Below, one piece after another: positions 1 to 5,079 of a stretch of 6,700 nt of DNA. The notes beneath the pieces are model-generated. The model did no database searches and was not told the DNA's origin. It saw only the letters and a list, made by a program, of their open reading frames with translations. The first letter of the stretch is position 1. Every line of letters begins with the position of its first letter. The translations under genes and the position numbers were made by a program. The DNA is from Desulfobacterales bacterium (GTDB lineage: Bacteria; Desulfobacterota; Desulfobacteria; Desulfobacterales; C00003060): contig DAOUTV010000101.1 in NCBI GenBank assembly GCA_030668505.1, positions 1-6,700 of the forward strand, in the 5' to 3' direction.

Positions 1-119
1 AGGATACAGACCGCGATTTTTTCATGAGCGGCCAGGAGGCCAAGGAGTACGCTATTGTGGATCATGTGATCACCCAGCGGGAAGCTGACCAGGCCTCCAA
101 AGACAATAAAGCTAAATAG
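1..119 (+). CDS. clpP: ClpP, ATP-dependent Clp protease proteolytic subunit (3' end only)
   Basis: The last 38 codons of the serine peptidase ClpP, which forms the tetradecameric chamber that degrades proteins unfolded by ClpX. The visible residues begin DTDRDFFMSGQEAKEYAIVD, matching the conserved C-terminal segment of ClpP (DTERDxFLSAxEAxEYGLVD in E. coli). The Asp at bases 15-17 aligns with the third member of the Ser-His-Asp triad; Ser and His lie outside the window. The tail after the conserved VDHVIT is a short Lys-rich extension ending in TAG at 117-119. The stop codon lies in a 7-bp sequence repeated 100 bp downstream around an inverted-repeat element, so the native 3' end may have been altered by an insertion. 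Identity is also supported by clpX lying next on the same strand. Confidence 0.95.
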   Translation, partial: DTDRDFFMSGQEAKEYAIVDHVITQREADQASKDNKAK

Positions 120-218
120 AGTCCATCCATGAATACCCCAAATGGATTGTTCATACATTTCCCCTCCCCCAACCCCCTCCCTCCAGGGGAGAGGGCGTTG
201 ATGGATGGAAACTAAATA
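112..218. mobile_element. MITE-like inverted-repeat element with possible 7-bp target duplication
   Basis: A perfect 9-bp terminal inverted repeat, TCCATCCAT (122-130) and ATGGATGGA (201-209), encloses 70 bp. Inside is a second hairpin (171-199) built from a C-rich arm and GGGGAGAGGG, the type of C-rich/G-rich dyad seen as dispersed repeats in many bacterial chromosomes. The unit is flanked by identical CTAAATA heptamers at 112-118 and 212-218, which look like a target-site duplication. No protein is encoded, as expected for a MITE or REP-like unit moved in trans. The exact edges are uncertain: 2-3 bases lie between each heptamer and the inverted repeat. The hairpin could also help end clpP transcription, although no T-run follows it. 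Confidence 0.5.
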
Positions 219-307
219 ACAGTGTGAGGGAGCCAGCATTGGGTGAGGCTGGTCTACTATTTGCTGGCCATATTGAGTTAACTAACTATATGGAAATGAT
301 TTTTGGA

Positions 308-335
308 TTGCCTTTTCAGCAAATTGTTTTATAAT
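308..335 (+). promoter_or_regulatory. Predicted sigma70-type promoter for clpX (and lon)
   Basis: A perfect -10 hexamer TATAAT lies at 330-335, with TTGCCT (4 of 6 to consensus) at 308-313 and a 16-bp spacer. Transcription would start near 342, about 190 bases before the clpX start codon, in an A+T-rich stretch. I see no sigma32-like CTTGAAA/CCCCAT pair here, so heat-shock control is not evident. The promoter would let clpX-lon be expressed independently of clpP. Confidence 0.55.
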
Positions 336-361
336 AGAGTTAATGGGGTCCGTCCAGATTC

Positions 362-486
362 CAGGGCCCACCCGCCAGTGCCAGTCTTTGGCAGACGAAC
401 CCATCCCGTCATTGCCAATGAACAAAGTACATGCAACATATGAGGTGGCAGACGATGGCAGGCGGGGGCGGGTCACTCTCTCAGGA
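362..486 (+). promoter_or_regulatory. Potentially structured 5' leader of clpX
   Basis: Between the predicted promoter and the clpX ribosome site the sequence can form nested helices. An outer helix pairs 371-387 with 450-466: CCCGCC with GGCGGG, TGCCA with TGGCA, then GTCT with AGAC, giving 15 pairs and two 2-base bulges. An inner hairpin pairs TTGGCAGACG (388-397) with CGTC (407-410) and TGCCAA (413-418), giving 10 pairs with a 2-base bulge and a 9-base loop. A third small hairpin, CTCTC/GAGAG with a TCAG tetraloop, lies at about 473-486. The decamer TGGCAGACGA occurs twice (389-398 and 446-455), so alternative pairings exist. It matches no riboswitch I know. A dispersed palindromic DNA repeat is an equally good explanation. 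Confidence 0.35.
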
Positions 487-532
487 GAGGCGGTTGGGGT
501 TGGAGAAATGAATCCATTTTTTGGAGGAACAC

Positions 533-1795
533 ATGGCTAAACGAGGAAGCGTCGACGTCGACGGTTTGCGGTGTTCGTTTTGCGGTAAAAGCCAGGATGA
601 AGTTAAGAAACTGATTGCCGGGCCTGCTGTCTATATCTGTGACGAGTGTATTGAACTGTGTATTGAGATTATTGAAGAAGAACATGAAAAAGAGACAGGA
701 ACTCAGAACAAGGGGGAATTTCCTGCGCCGGCTATTATCAAGGCATCTCTGGATGAGTATGTGATAGAACAGGAACGGGCCAAGAAGATCTTGGCGGTAG
801 CTGTTGATAACCATTACAAGCGCCTTGAGTCACGGGTAAACACGAATGATGTGGAACTACAGAAGAGCAACGTACTTCTGATTGGGCCTACTGGTTGTGG
901 AAAAACGCTTATGGCTCAGACGATGGCAAAGTTTCTTAACGTGCCGTTTACGATTGCAGATGCGACCTCCCTGACGGAAGCGGGATATGTGGGAGAAGAT
1001 GTTGAAAATATTATCCTGTCGCTCCTTCAGAATGCCGATTATGATCTGGAAAGGGCCTCCAAAGGAATTGTCTACATTGATGAGATCGACAAGATTGCCC
1101 GCAAAGGGGACAACCCATCCATTACCCGCGATGTTTCAGGTGAAGGGGTGCAGCAGGCACTTCTTAAGATCATTGAGGGGACGACTGCCAGCGTACCGCC
1201 CAAGGGAGGGCGGAAGCATCCTCAGCAAGATTTTCTCAAGGTTGACACCTCCAACATTCTGTTCATATGTGGCGGTACCTTTAACGGTTTGGAAGAGATC
1301 ATACAGCAAAGACTAGGTGGCAAGGTCATGGGTTTTGGGGCTGATATCCAAAGTCGAAAGGAGCGAAACATCGGTGAGATACTCCAGATGGTTCAACCTG
1401 CAGACCTTATAAGATTTGGCCTGATTCCAGAGTTTATGGGGCGACTTCCGGTGATCGCCACGCTGGGCGAACTAAATGAGGCTGCCCTGGTCAGGATACT
1501 CACAGAACCCAAGAATGCCCTGGTGAAGCAGTTTCAGAAGCTCTTTGAATTTGAGAATGTAGCCCTCCGCTTTACAGATAGCGCCTTGAAGGCTGTTGCC
1601 GGAAAATCCATGGAGCGTAAATCCGGGGCACGAGGTCTTAGGGCCATTATGGAAACGGCCATGCTTGACATCATGTATGAGATCCCTTCCATGAACGAGG
1701 TCAAGGAGTGCGTCATCAACGAGGAGGTTATTTTGAATAATGAGGAGCCGATTTTGCTCTTCGAACAATCCAAGGAAATGGTTTCGTCTCAATAG
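533..1795 (+). CDS. clpX: ClpX, AAA+ unfoldase subunit of the ClpXP protease
   Basis: A 420-residue ClpX, normal length for the family; it unfolds tagged proteins and threads them into ClpP using ATP. The N-terminal zinc-binding domain has its four Cys at 14, 17, 36 and 39. The AAA+ module shows Walker A GPTGCGKT (118-125), pore-1 loop GYVGED (151-156), Walker B IVYIDEID (179-186), the RKH pore loop (227-229), GLIPEFMGRLPV with the Arg finger R304, and sensor 2 GAR (365-367). The ClpP-docking loop reads MGF (266-268) where IGF or LGF is usual, and Walker A has Cys where Ser is common. The ATG at 533 was chosen because a GGAGG site (523-527) sits 5 bases before it; the upstream in-frame TTG at 521 would overlap that site. 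Two TAG stops in a row end the gene. It lies between clpP and lon. Confidence 0.97.
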   Translation: MAKRGSVDVDGLRCSFCGKSQDEVKKLIAGPAVYICDECIELCIEIIEEEHEKETGTQNKGEFPAPAIIKASLDEYVIEQERAKKILAVAVDNHYKRLESRVNTNDVELQKSNVLLIGPTGCGKTLMAQTMAKFLNVPFTIADATSLTEAGYVGEDVENIILSLLQNADYDLERASKGIVYIDEIDKIARKGDNPSITRDVSGEGVQQALLKIIEGTTASVPPKGGRKHPQQDFLKVDTSNILFICGGTFNGLEEIIQQRLGGKVMGFGADIQSRKERNIGEILQMVQPADLIRFGLIPEFMGRLPVIATLGELNEAALVRILTEPKNALVKQFQKLFEFENVALRFTDSALKAVAGKSMERKSGARGLRAIMETAMLDIMYEIPSMNEVKECVINEEVILNNEEPILLFEQSKEMVSSQ

Positions 1796-1847
1796 TAGGG
1801 TCTTTATTTTTCAGGCACTAGCTATGTTTATTTCTTAGGTCATAACA

Positions 1848-4298
1848 ATGTTTAATATAACGAAATTGAAGAAAACTATGAATGATTCAGAACAAAAGCT
1901 TCACCTTCCACTTCTTCCACTCAGGGATGTTGTGGTCTTTCCTCATATGGTCGTCCCCCTCTTCGTAGGACGCTCCAAGTCGGTTAATGCCTTGTCTAAC
2001 GCCATGAACTTGGACAAGAGGATTCTGCTGGCCACCCAGAAGAATGCCGGAACAGACTCGCCCGGTGAAAAGGACATATATAGTATTGGGACGATTGGGA
2101 CGGTGCTTCAACTGCTTCGGCTGCCGGACGGAACGGTTAAAGCGCTGGTCGAAGGCAAAAAACGGGCGCACATAACGCATTTTGCCGACAAAGAAAAATA
2201 CAATCTGGTTGAGATTGAGCCAATTGTCGAACCTGAAGTAGCAGAGCCTGAAAGTGAAGCAATCAGCCGAACGGTTCTGAAAATGTTTGAAGATTATGCC
2301 AAGATTAACAAGAACATTTCAAAGGATCTCACAAGTAACATTTTGGCTATAAGTAACGTGTCTCAGCTGGCCGACACTGTTGCGGCCCACTTCAATTTCA
2401 AGATCCAGGACAAGCAGCGTTTGTTAGAAGCAGTCCCTCCGATGGAGCGCATGAACCTTCTTTTCCTTTTAATGCAGGCCGAAATTGAAATCTACAAGAC
2501 GGAGCAGAGAATCAAAGAACGGGTAAAGAAGCAGATGGGAAAGACACAGAGGGACTATTATCTTAACGAACAGATGCGTGCCATCCAGAAGGAGATGGGG
2601 GCCAAAGACGACTACAAGAGCGAACTGGACGAACTCCAGGGCCGTATCAAACGCAAACGAATGTCTAAGGAAGCGGCTGCAAAAGTAAGGCAAGAATTCA
2701 AGAAACTTAAACTCATGGCCCCCATGTCTGCAGAGGGGTCTGTGGTTCGAAATTACATTGACTGGCTGATTAGTGTTCCCTGGTTTAATCGAAGCAAGCT
2801 CCAGACGGATATTGCTAAGGCGGAGGCTATCCTGGAGGAAGACCATTATGGGCTGGAAAAACCTAAAGAGCGCATCTTAGAGTATCTGGCTGTGCAAAAG
2901 CTGGTCAAGAAGATACGAGGCCCGATTCTGTGTCTTGTGGGTCCGCCTGGGGTAGGGAAAACCTCTTTGGCCAAGTCTGTGGCGCGGTCTACGGGGCGAG
3001 CATTTGTCCGGCTTTCCTTGGGTGGGGTCAGGGATGAGGCCGAGATCCGAGGGCATCGACGTACCTATATTGGGGCGATGCCCGGCAAGATCATCCAATC
3101 CCTTAAAAAGGCCAAAGTCAACAATCCTGTTTTTTGCCTGGACGAAGTGGACAAGATGAGTGTTGATTTTCGGGGCGACCCCTCGGCGGCCCTGCTGGAA
3201 GTCCTTGACCCCGAACAAAACTTTGGGTTTAATGACCACTACATGGATGTGGATTATGATCTTTCGGATATTCTCTTCATCACCACCGCTAACAACCTGC
3301 ACGGGATTCCTCTTCCGCTTCAGGACCGCATGGAGATTATTCGATTACCCGGATACACTGAGCATGAGAAACTTCAGATAGCTAATGGTTTTTTGGTTCC
3401 CAAACAGACCGAAACGAACGGATTATCAAAAGACAACATCCAGTTTACCAAGAACGCTGTTCAGGCTATCATCCGTCGTTATACACGCGAGGCGGGCGTA
3501 CGGAATCTTGAGCGCGAAATTGCGTCTGTTTGCCGGAAGGTGGCCCGCGAGATAACGAAAGAGGATGGGAAGCGGTTTGCCAAGATAACAGGCCAGTCCA
3601 TACAAAAGTACCTGGGTGTGCCACGGTTCCGGTACGGACAGGTTGAAGAAAAGGACGAAATCGGCCTGGCCACAGGTTTGGCCTGGACGCACGTGGGTGG
3701 AGAACTGCTGGCCATTGAAACGGTCATCATGCCCGGCGGGGGAAAGCTTACAGTAACAGGAAAGCTGGGCGATGTTATGCAGGAATCTGCCAGGGCCGCC
3801 TTGAGTTATGTTCGGTCCAGGGCACACAGACTCGGTCTAAAGAAGCATTTTTATAGAAGGGTTGATATCCATGTTCACGTCCCCGAAGGGGCCACGCCTA
3901 AGGATGGGCCGTCGGCAGGGATAACCATGGCAACGTCAATTGTATCTGCGCTGATCAAGAGGCCGGTTCGCCGTGATCTGGCCATGACCGGAGAGATTAC
4001 CCTTCGGGGCCGTATTTTGCCCATTGGAGGGCTAAAAGAGAAAATCATAGCGGCCCACAGAGGAGGGATATCTCAGGTTATTATTCCTGATGAAAACAGT
4101 AAGGATTTAAAAGAAATTCCCGCAAAGATCCTGAAACAGGTCGAAGTGATTACAGCAAGCCACGTGGATGATGTTTTGTCCCGTGCGATCATTTTACTGC
4201 CTGGCGAGACACTTTTTAAAGAAGAAGACGATGAGATTATTCCTGCGGGATTGATTCCACAGAAGGAAGAAGCAGTAAGACCCTTTCAGGTAAACTAA
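1848..4298 (+). CDS. lon: Lon, ATP-dependent serine protease (LonA type)
   Basis: An 816-residue soluble LonA protease, which degrades misfolded and regulatory proteins as a homohexamer. The N-terminal substrate domain begins at LPLLPLRDVVVFPHMVVPLF (about residues 20-40) and runs to about 210. A long charged helical region (about 210-300) contains YYLNEQMRAIQKEMG. The AAA+ domain has Walker A GPPGVGKT (365-372) and Walker B VFCLDE (428-433). The C-terminal protease domain (about 600-795) carries the catalytic dyad: Ser689 in DGPSAG and Lys732 in GGLKEK. No transmembrane segment is seen, so this is not LonB. The ATG at 1848 has a weak AGG 8 bases upstream; the ATG at 1878 (MNDSEQ), preceded by GAAG, would give an equally good 806-residue protein. 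The gap to clpX is 52 bp without an obvious terminator, suggesting co-transcription. Confidence 0.97.
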   Translation: MFNITKLKKTMNDSEQKLHLPLLPLRDVVVFPHMVVPLFVGRSKSVNALSNAMNLDKRILLATQKNAGTDSPGEKDIYSIGTIGTVLQLLRLPDGTVKALVEGKKRAHITHFADKEKYNLVEIEPIVEPEVAEPESEAISRTVLKMFEDYAKINKNISKDLTSNILAISNVSQLADTVAAHFNFKIQDKQRLLEAVPPMERMNLLFLLMQAEIEIYKTEQRIKERVKKQMGKTQRDYYLNEQMRAIQKEMGAKDDYKSELDELQGRIKRKRMSKEAAAKVRQEFKKLKLMAPMSAEGSVVRNYIDWLISVPWFNRSKLQTDIAKAEAILEEDHYGLEKPKERILEYLAVQKLVKKIRGPILCLVGPPGVGKTSLAKSVARSTGRAFVRLSLGGVRDEAEIRGHRRTYIGAMPGKIIQSLKKAKVNNPVFCLDEVDKMSVDFRGDPSAALLEVLDPEQNFGFNDHYMDVDYDLSDILFITTANNLHGIPLPLQDRMEIIRLPGYTEHEKLQIANGFLVPKQTETNGLSKDNIQFTKNAVQAIIRRYTREAGVRNLEREIASVCRKVAREITKEDGKRFAKITGQSIQKYLGVPRFRYGQVEEKDEIGLATGLAWTHVGGELLAIETVIMPGGGKLTVTGKLGDVMQESARAALSYVRSRAHRLGLKKHFYRRVDIHVHVPEGATPKDGPSAGITMATSIVSALIKRPVRRDLAMTGEITLRGRILPIGGLKEKIIAAHRGGISQVIIPDENSKDLKEIPAKILKQVEVITASHVDDVLSRAIILLPGETLFKEEDDEIIPAGLIPQKEEAVRPFQVN

Positions 4299-4354
4299 GG
4301 GCTTGCGCGTTCAATCGCAGGTTACGAGTAATGATTCACGAATAACGATGCCTT

Positions 4355-4430
4355 GGGCGGGTAGCTCAGTTGGGAGAGCATCGGCCTTACAAGCCGGGGG
4401 TCACAGGTTCAAGCCCTGTTCCGCCTACCA
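4355..4430 (+). tRNA. tRNA-Val (anticodon UAC)
   Basis: A complete 76-base cloverleaf. The acceptor stem GGGCGGG pairs with TCCGCCT, with G-U wobbles at the first and last pairs. The D arm is GCTC/GAGC. The anticodon stem TCGGC/GCCGG encloses loop CTTACAA, giving anticodon TAC, which reads GUA and related Val codons. The T arm ACAGG/CCTGT encloses TTCAAGC. Discriminator A and CCA are encoded in the DNA. It starts 57 bases after the lon stop, with no convincing promoter between, so it may be processed from the lon transcript. Its 3' end faces a recombinase-like remnant, consistent with past use as an integration site. Confidence 0.96.
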
Positions 4431-4439
4431 AACGATTTC

Positions 4440-4472
4440 AATGGGTTAGCCGATTTTGGTTAACCCATTTTT
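4440..4472 (+). terminator. Rho-independent terminator after tRNA-Val
   Basis: A 12-bp stem (4440-4451 with 4458-4469), starting AATGGGTTA and containing one G-U pair, closes a 6-base GATTTT loop and runs into TTTTT. It begins 10 bases after the tRNA and should end transcription of tRNA-Val and probably of the clpX-lon unit. A weaker AGGG/CCCT tetraloop hairpin followed by T residues lies at 4489-4505. Confidence 0.75.
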
Positions 4473-4478
4473 CGTTCT

Positions 4479-4592
4479 CAGACTGCCCAGGGCAAGCCCT
4501 TTTTTCTTGCTTTCAAGCTGATGAGCCTTCAAAGCTTCCGCAATCTGTAGACTCATATCCACAGGCCGCCCCTTGCCATTCAAATCACCTTC
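4479..4592 (-). pseudogene. Fragment resembling the catalytic domain of a tyrosine recombinase (phage-type integrase)
   Basis: On the minus strand 38 codons read from EGDLNGKGRPVDMS through LQIAEALKAH to QLESKKKGLALGSL. The pattern K-x-R-x-VDMS-x-Q-x-x-EAL-KAH followed by a Lys-rich helix and GLALG resembles, from memory, the segment of tyrosine recombinases between the first catalytic Arg region and the EWVF box. The expected R, HxxR and Tyr motifs are absent. The frame runs on to a TAA at 4446-4448 inside the tRNA terminator, without further family likeness. Position right beside a tRNA gene fits a decayed island integrase. The assignment rests on a short stretch recognised by eye. The same frame is open upstream into the RHH gene, separated only by its TGA stop. 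Confidence 0.5.
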
Positions 4593-4730
4593 TCACTTCT
4601 TCTTTGCCCTTTTCAAATACTCAGTCACAGCCTTGATGATCAAATCCTTCAACGTGATTCCTTCAATAGCAGCTTGAATCTTTACCTTGCGGTGTAGATC
4701 GTCTGGGAAATTCCTTAGATTTATCGTCAT
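4593..4730 (-). CDS. Small ribbon-helix-helix (Arc/FitA-like) DNA-binding protein, possible antitoxin
   Basis: A 45-codon gene. The protein begins MTINLRNFPDDLHRKVKIQA, continues with AIEGITLKDLIIKAVTEY and ends LKRAKKK. This fits the ribbon-helix-helix fold: a short beta strand (TINLRNF, residues 2-8) that would insert into the DNA major groove as a dimer, then helix A (about 10-23) and helix B (about 26-42) separated by a Gly turn. Many proteins of this size and pattern are antitoxins or repressors of mobile elements. A G-rich possible ribosome site lies about 12 bases before the ATG. No toxin gene is next to it: its 3' neighbour is the recombinase-like fragment. A perfect inverted repeat at 4737-4779, just upstream, is a candidate autoregulatory operator. 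Confidence 0.65.
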   Translation of the reverse strand: MTINLRNFPDDLHRKVKIQAAIEGITLKDLIIKAVTEYLKRAKKK

Positions 4731-4736
4731 TACGTT

Positions 4737-4765
4737 TTGACACCCCCTTTCTGTCATGCTGTAAT
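4737..4765 (+). promoter_or_regulatory. Near-consensus sigma70-type promoter facing the pentapeptide-repeat gene
   Basis: A perfect -35 TTGACA (4737-4742), a 17-bp spacer and TGTAAT (4760-4765, 5 of 6) give a predicted start near 4772, inside the right arm of the inverted repeat. It points rightward to the pentapeptide-repeat gene, which would have a leader of about 300 bases. On the opposite strand a second perfect TTGACA (4779-4774) exists, but no good -10 follows it. Confidence 0.5.
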
Positions 4766-4779
4766 ACATAGGGTGTCAA
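4737..4779. promoter_or_regulatory. Inverted repeat bracketing a promoter (candidate RHH operator)
   Basis: TTGACACCC (4737-4745) and GGGTGTCAA (4771-4779) form a perfect 9-bp inverted repeat, with half-site centres 34 bp apart, about three helical turns. A further TGTCA lies at 4752-4756. The left arm begins 7 bp upstream of the RHH start codon. RHH repressors typically bind paired short half-sites in their own control regions, so this is a natural operator candidate. Binding by the neighbouring protein is inference. Confidence 0.45.
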
Positions 4780-5079
4780 TGATAAAATGCATTCCGATAT
4801 CTACTTGATAAGGAGAGAAAAAACCGCTTTATATCGCCAATTTTCTGTATAAAAACCTATATACCATTGTAGGATGTTACCTTGACCAATGGAGCACTCT
4901 GTGATAGGAGTCCTGTAAATTTCAACCGGATTCATTGACCCTAACCAAGAGGGTAATATGACCTGAACACTAAGACCCCATTTCTCCCAAAAAGAGGCGG
5001 GGTTTTGTGGTTTTGATTCACCTTTGGAACAAAGGACCAAGAGCTTACTACACATGAGAAACAAGAAGGAACGCTAATT
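4780..5079 (+). other. Intergenic region upstream of the pentapeptide-repeat gene
   Basis: No gene is supported here. The stretch is A+T-rich and holds an inverted repeat CCATTG (4864-4869) with CAATGG (4887-4892), a small palindrome AGGAGTCCT near 4907, and the structured repeat copy A (4938-5007). A weaker promoter-like pair, TTGATA (4805-4810) and TTTATA (4828-4833), is also visible. The region ends with the ribosome-binding site AAGGA (5066-5070) of the next gene. Confidence 0.6.
4938..5007. repeat. Structured repeat, copy A
   Basis: First of two diverged direct copies flanking the pentapeptide-repeat gene. It begins ACCCTAACCAAG with a small hairpin ACCCT/AGGGT (4938-4942 with 4950-4954). 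It ends with a larger one, AAGACCCC (4972-4979) pairing with GGGGTTTT (4999-5006), with an inner TCTC/GAGG helix. The final hairpin looks like a weak bidirectional terminator, but its main character is that of a dispersed repeat. Confidence 0.7.

Noticed and set aside
343..540. Open frame of 65 codons ahead of clpX
   Set aside because: It overlaps the foldable leader and the clpX start, has no ribosome site, and its translation resembles no protein family.
473..814. Minus-strand frame across the clpX start
   Set aside because: Antisense shadow of clpX; the plus strand has an unmistakable zinc-binding domain there. The other overlapping frames inside clpX and lon were rejected for the same reason.
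1796..1847. Separate promoter or terminator between clpX and lon
   Set aside because: The 52-bp gap has no hairpin with a T-run and no convincing -35/-10 pair.
4593..4595. TGA read as selenocysteine between the RHH gene and the downstream frame
   Set aside because: I see no suitable stem-loop immediately after the TGA, and neither part belongs to a known selenoprotein family.
4370..4636. Plus-strand 88-codon frame starting within tRNA-Val
   Set aside because: It begins inside the tRNA and runs through the terminator and antisense to the recombinase fragment; frames starting MGEHRPYKPGVTG are a known artefact of translating tRNA genes.
4801..5064. Minus-strand 87-codon frame
   Set aside because: It reads through repeat copy A; a similar peptide pattern appears antisense to copy B, so the likeness comes from the DNA repeat, not from a protein.
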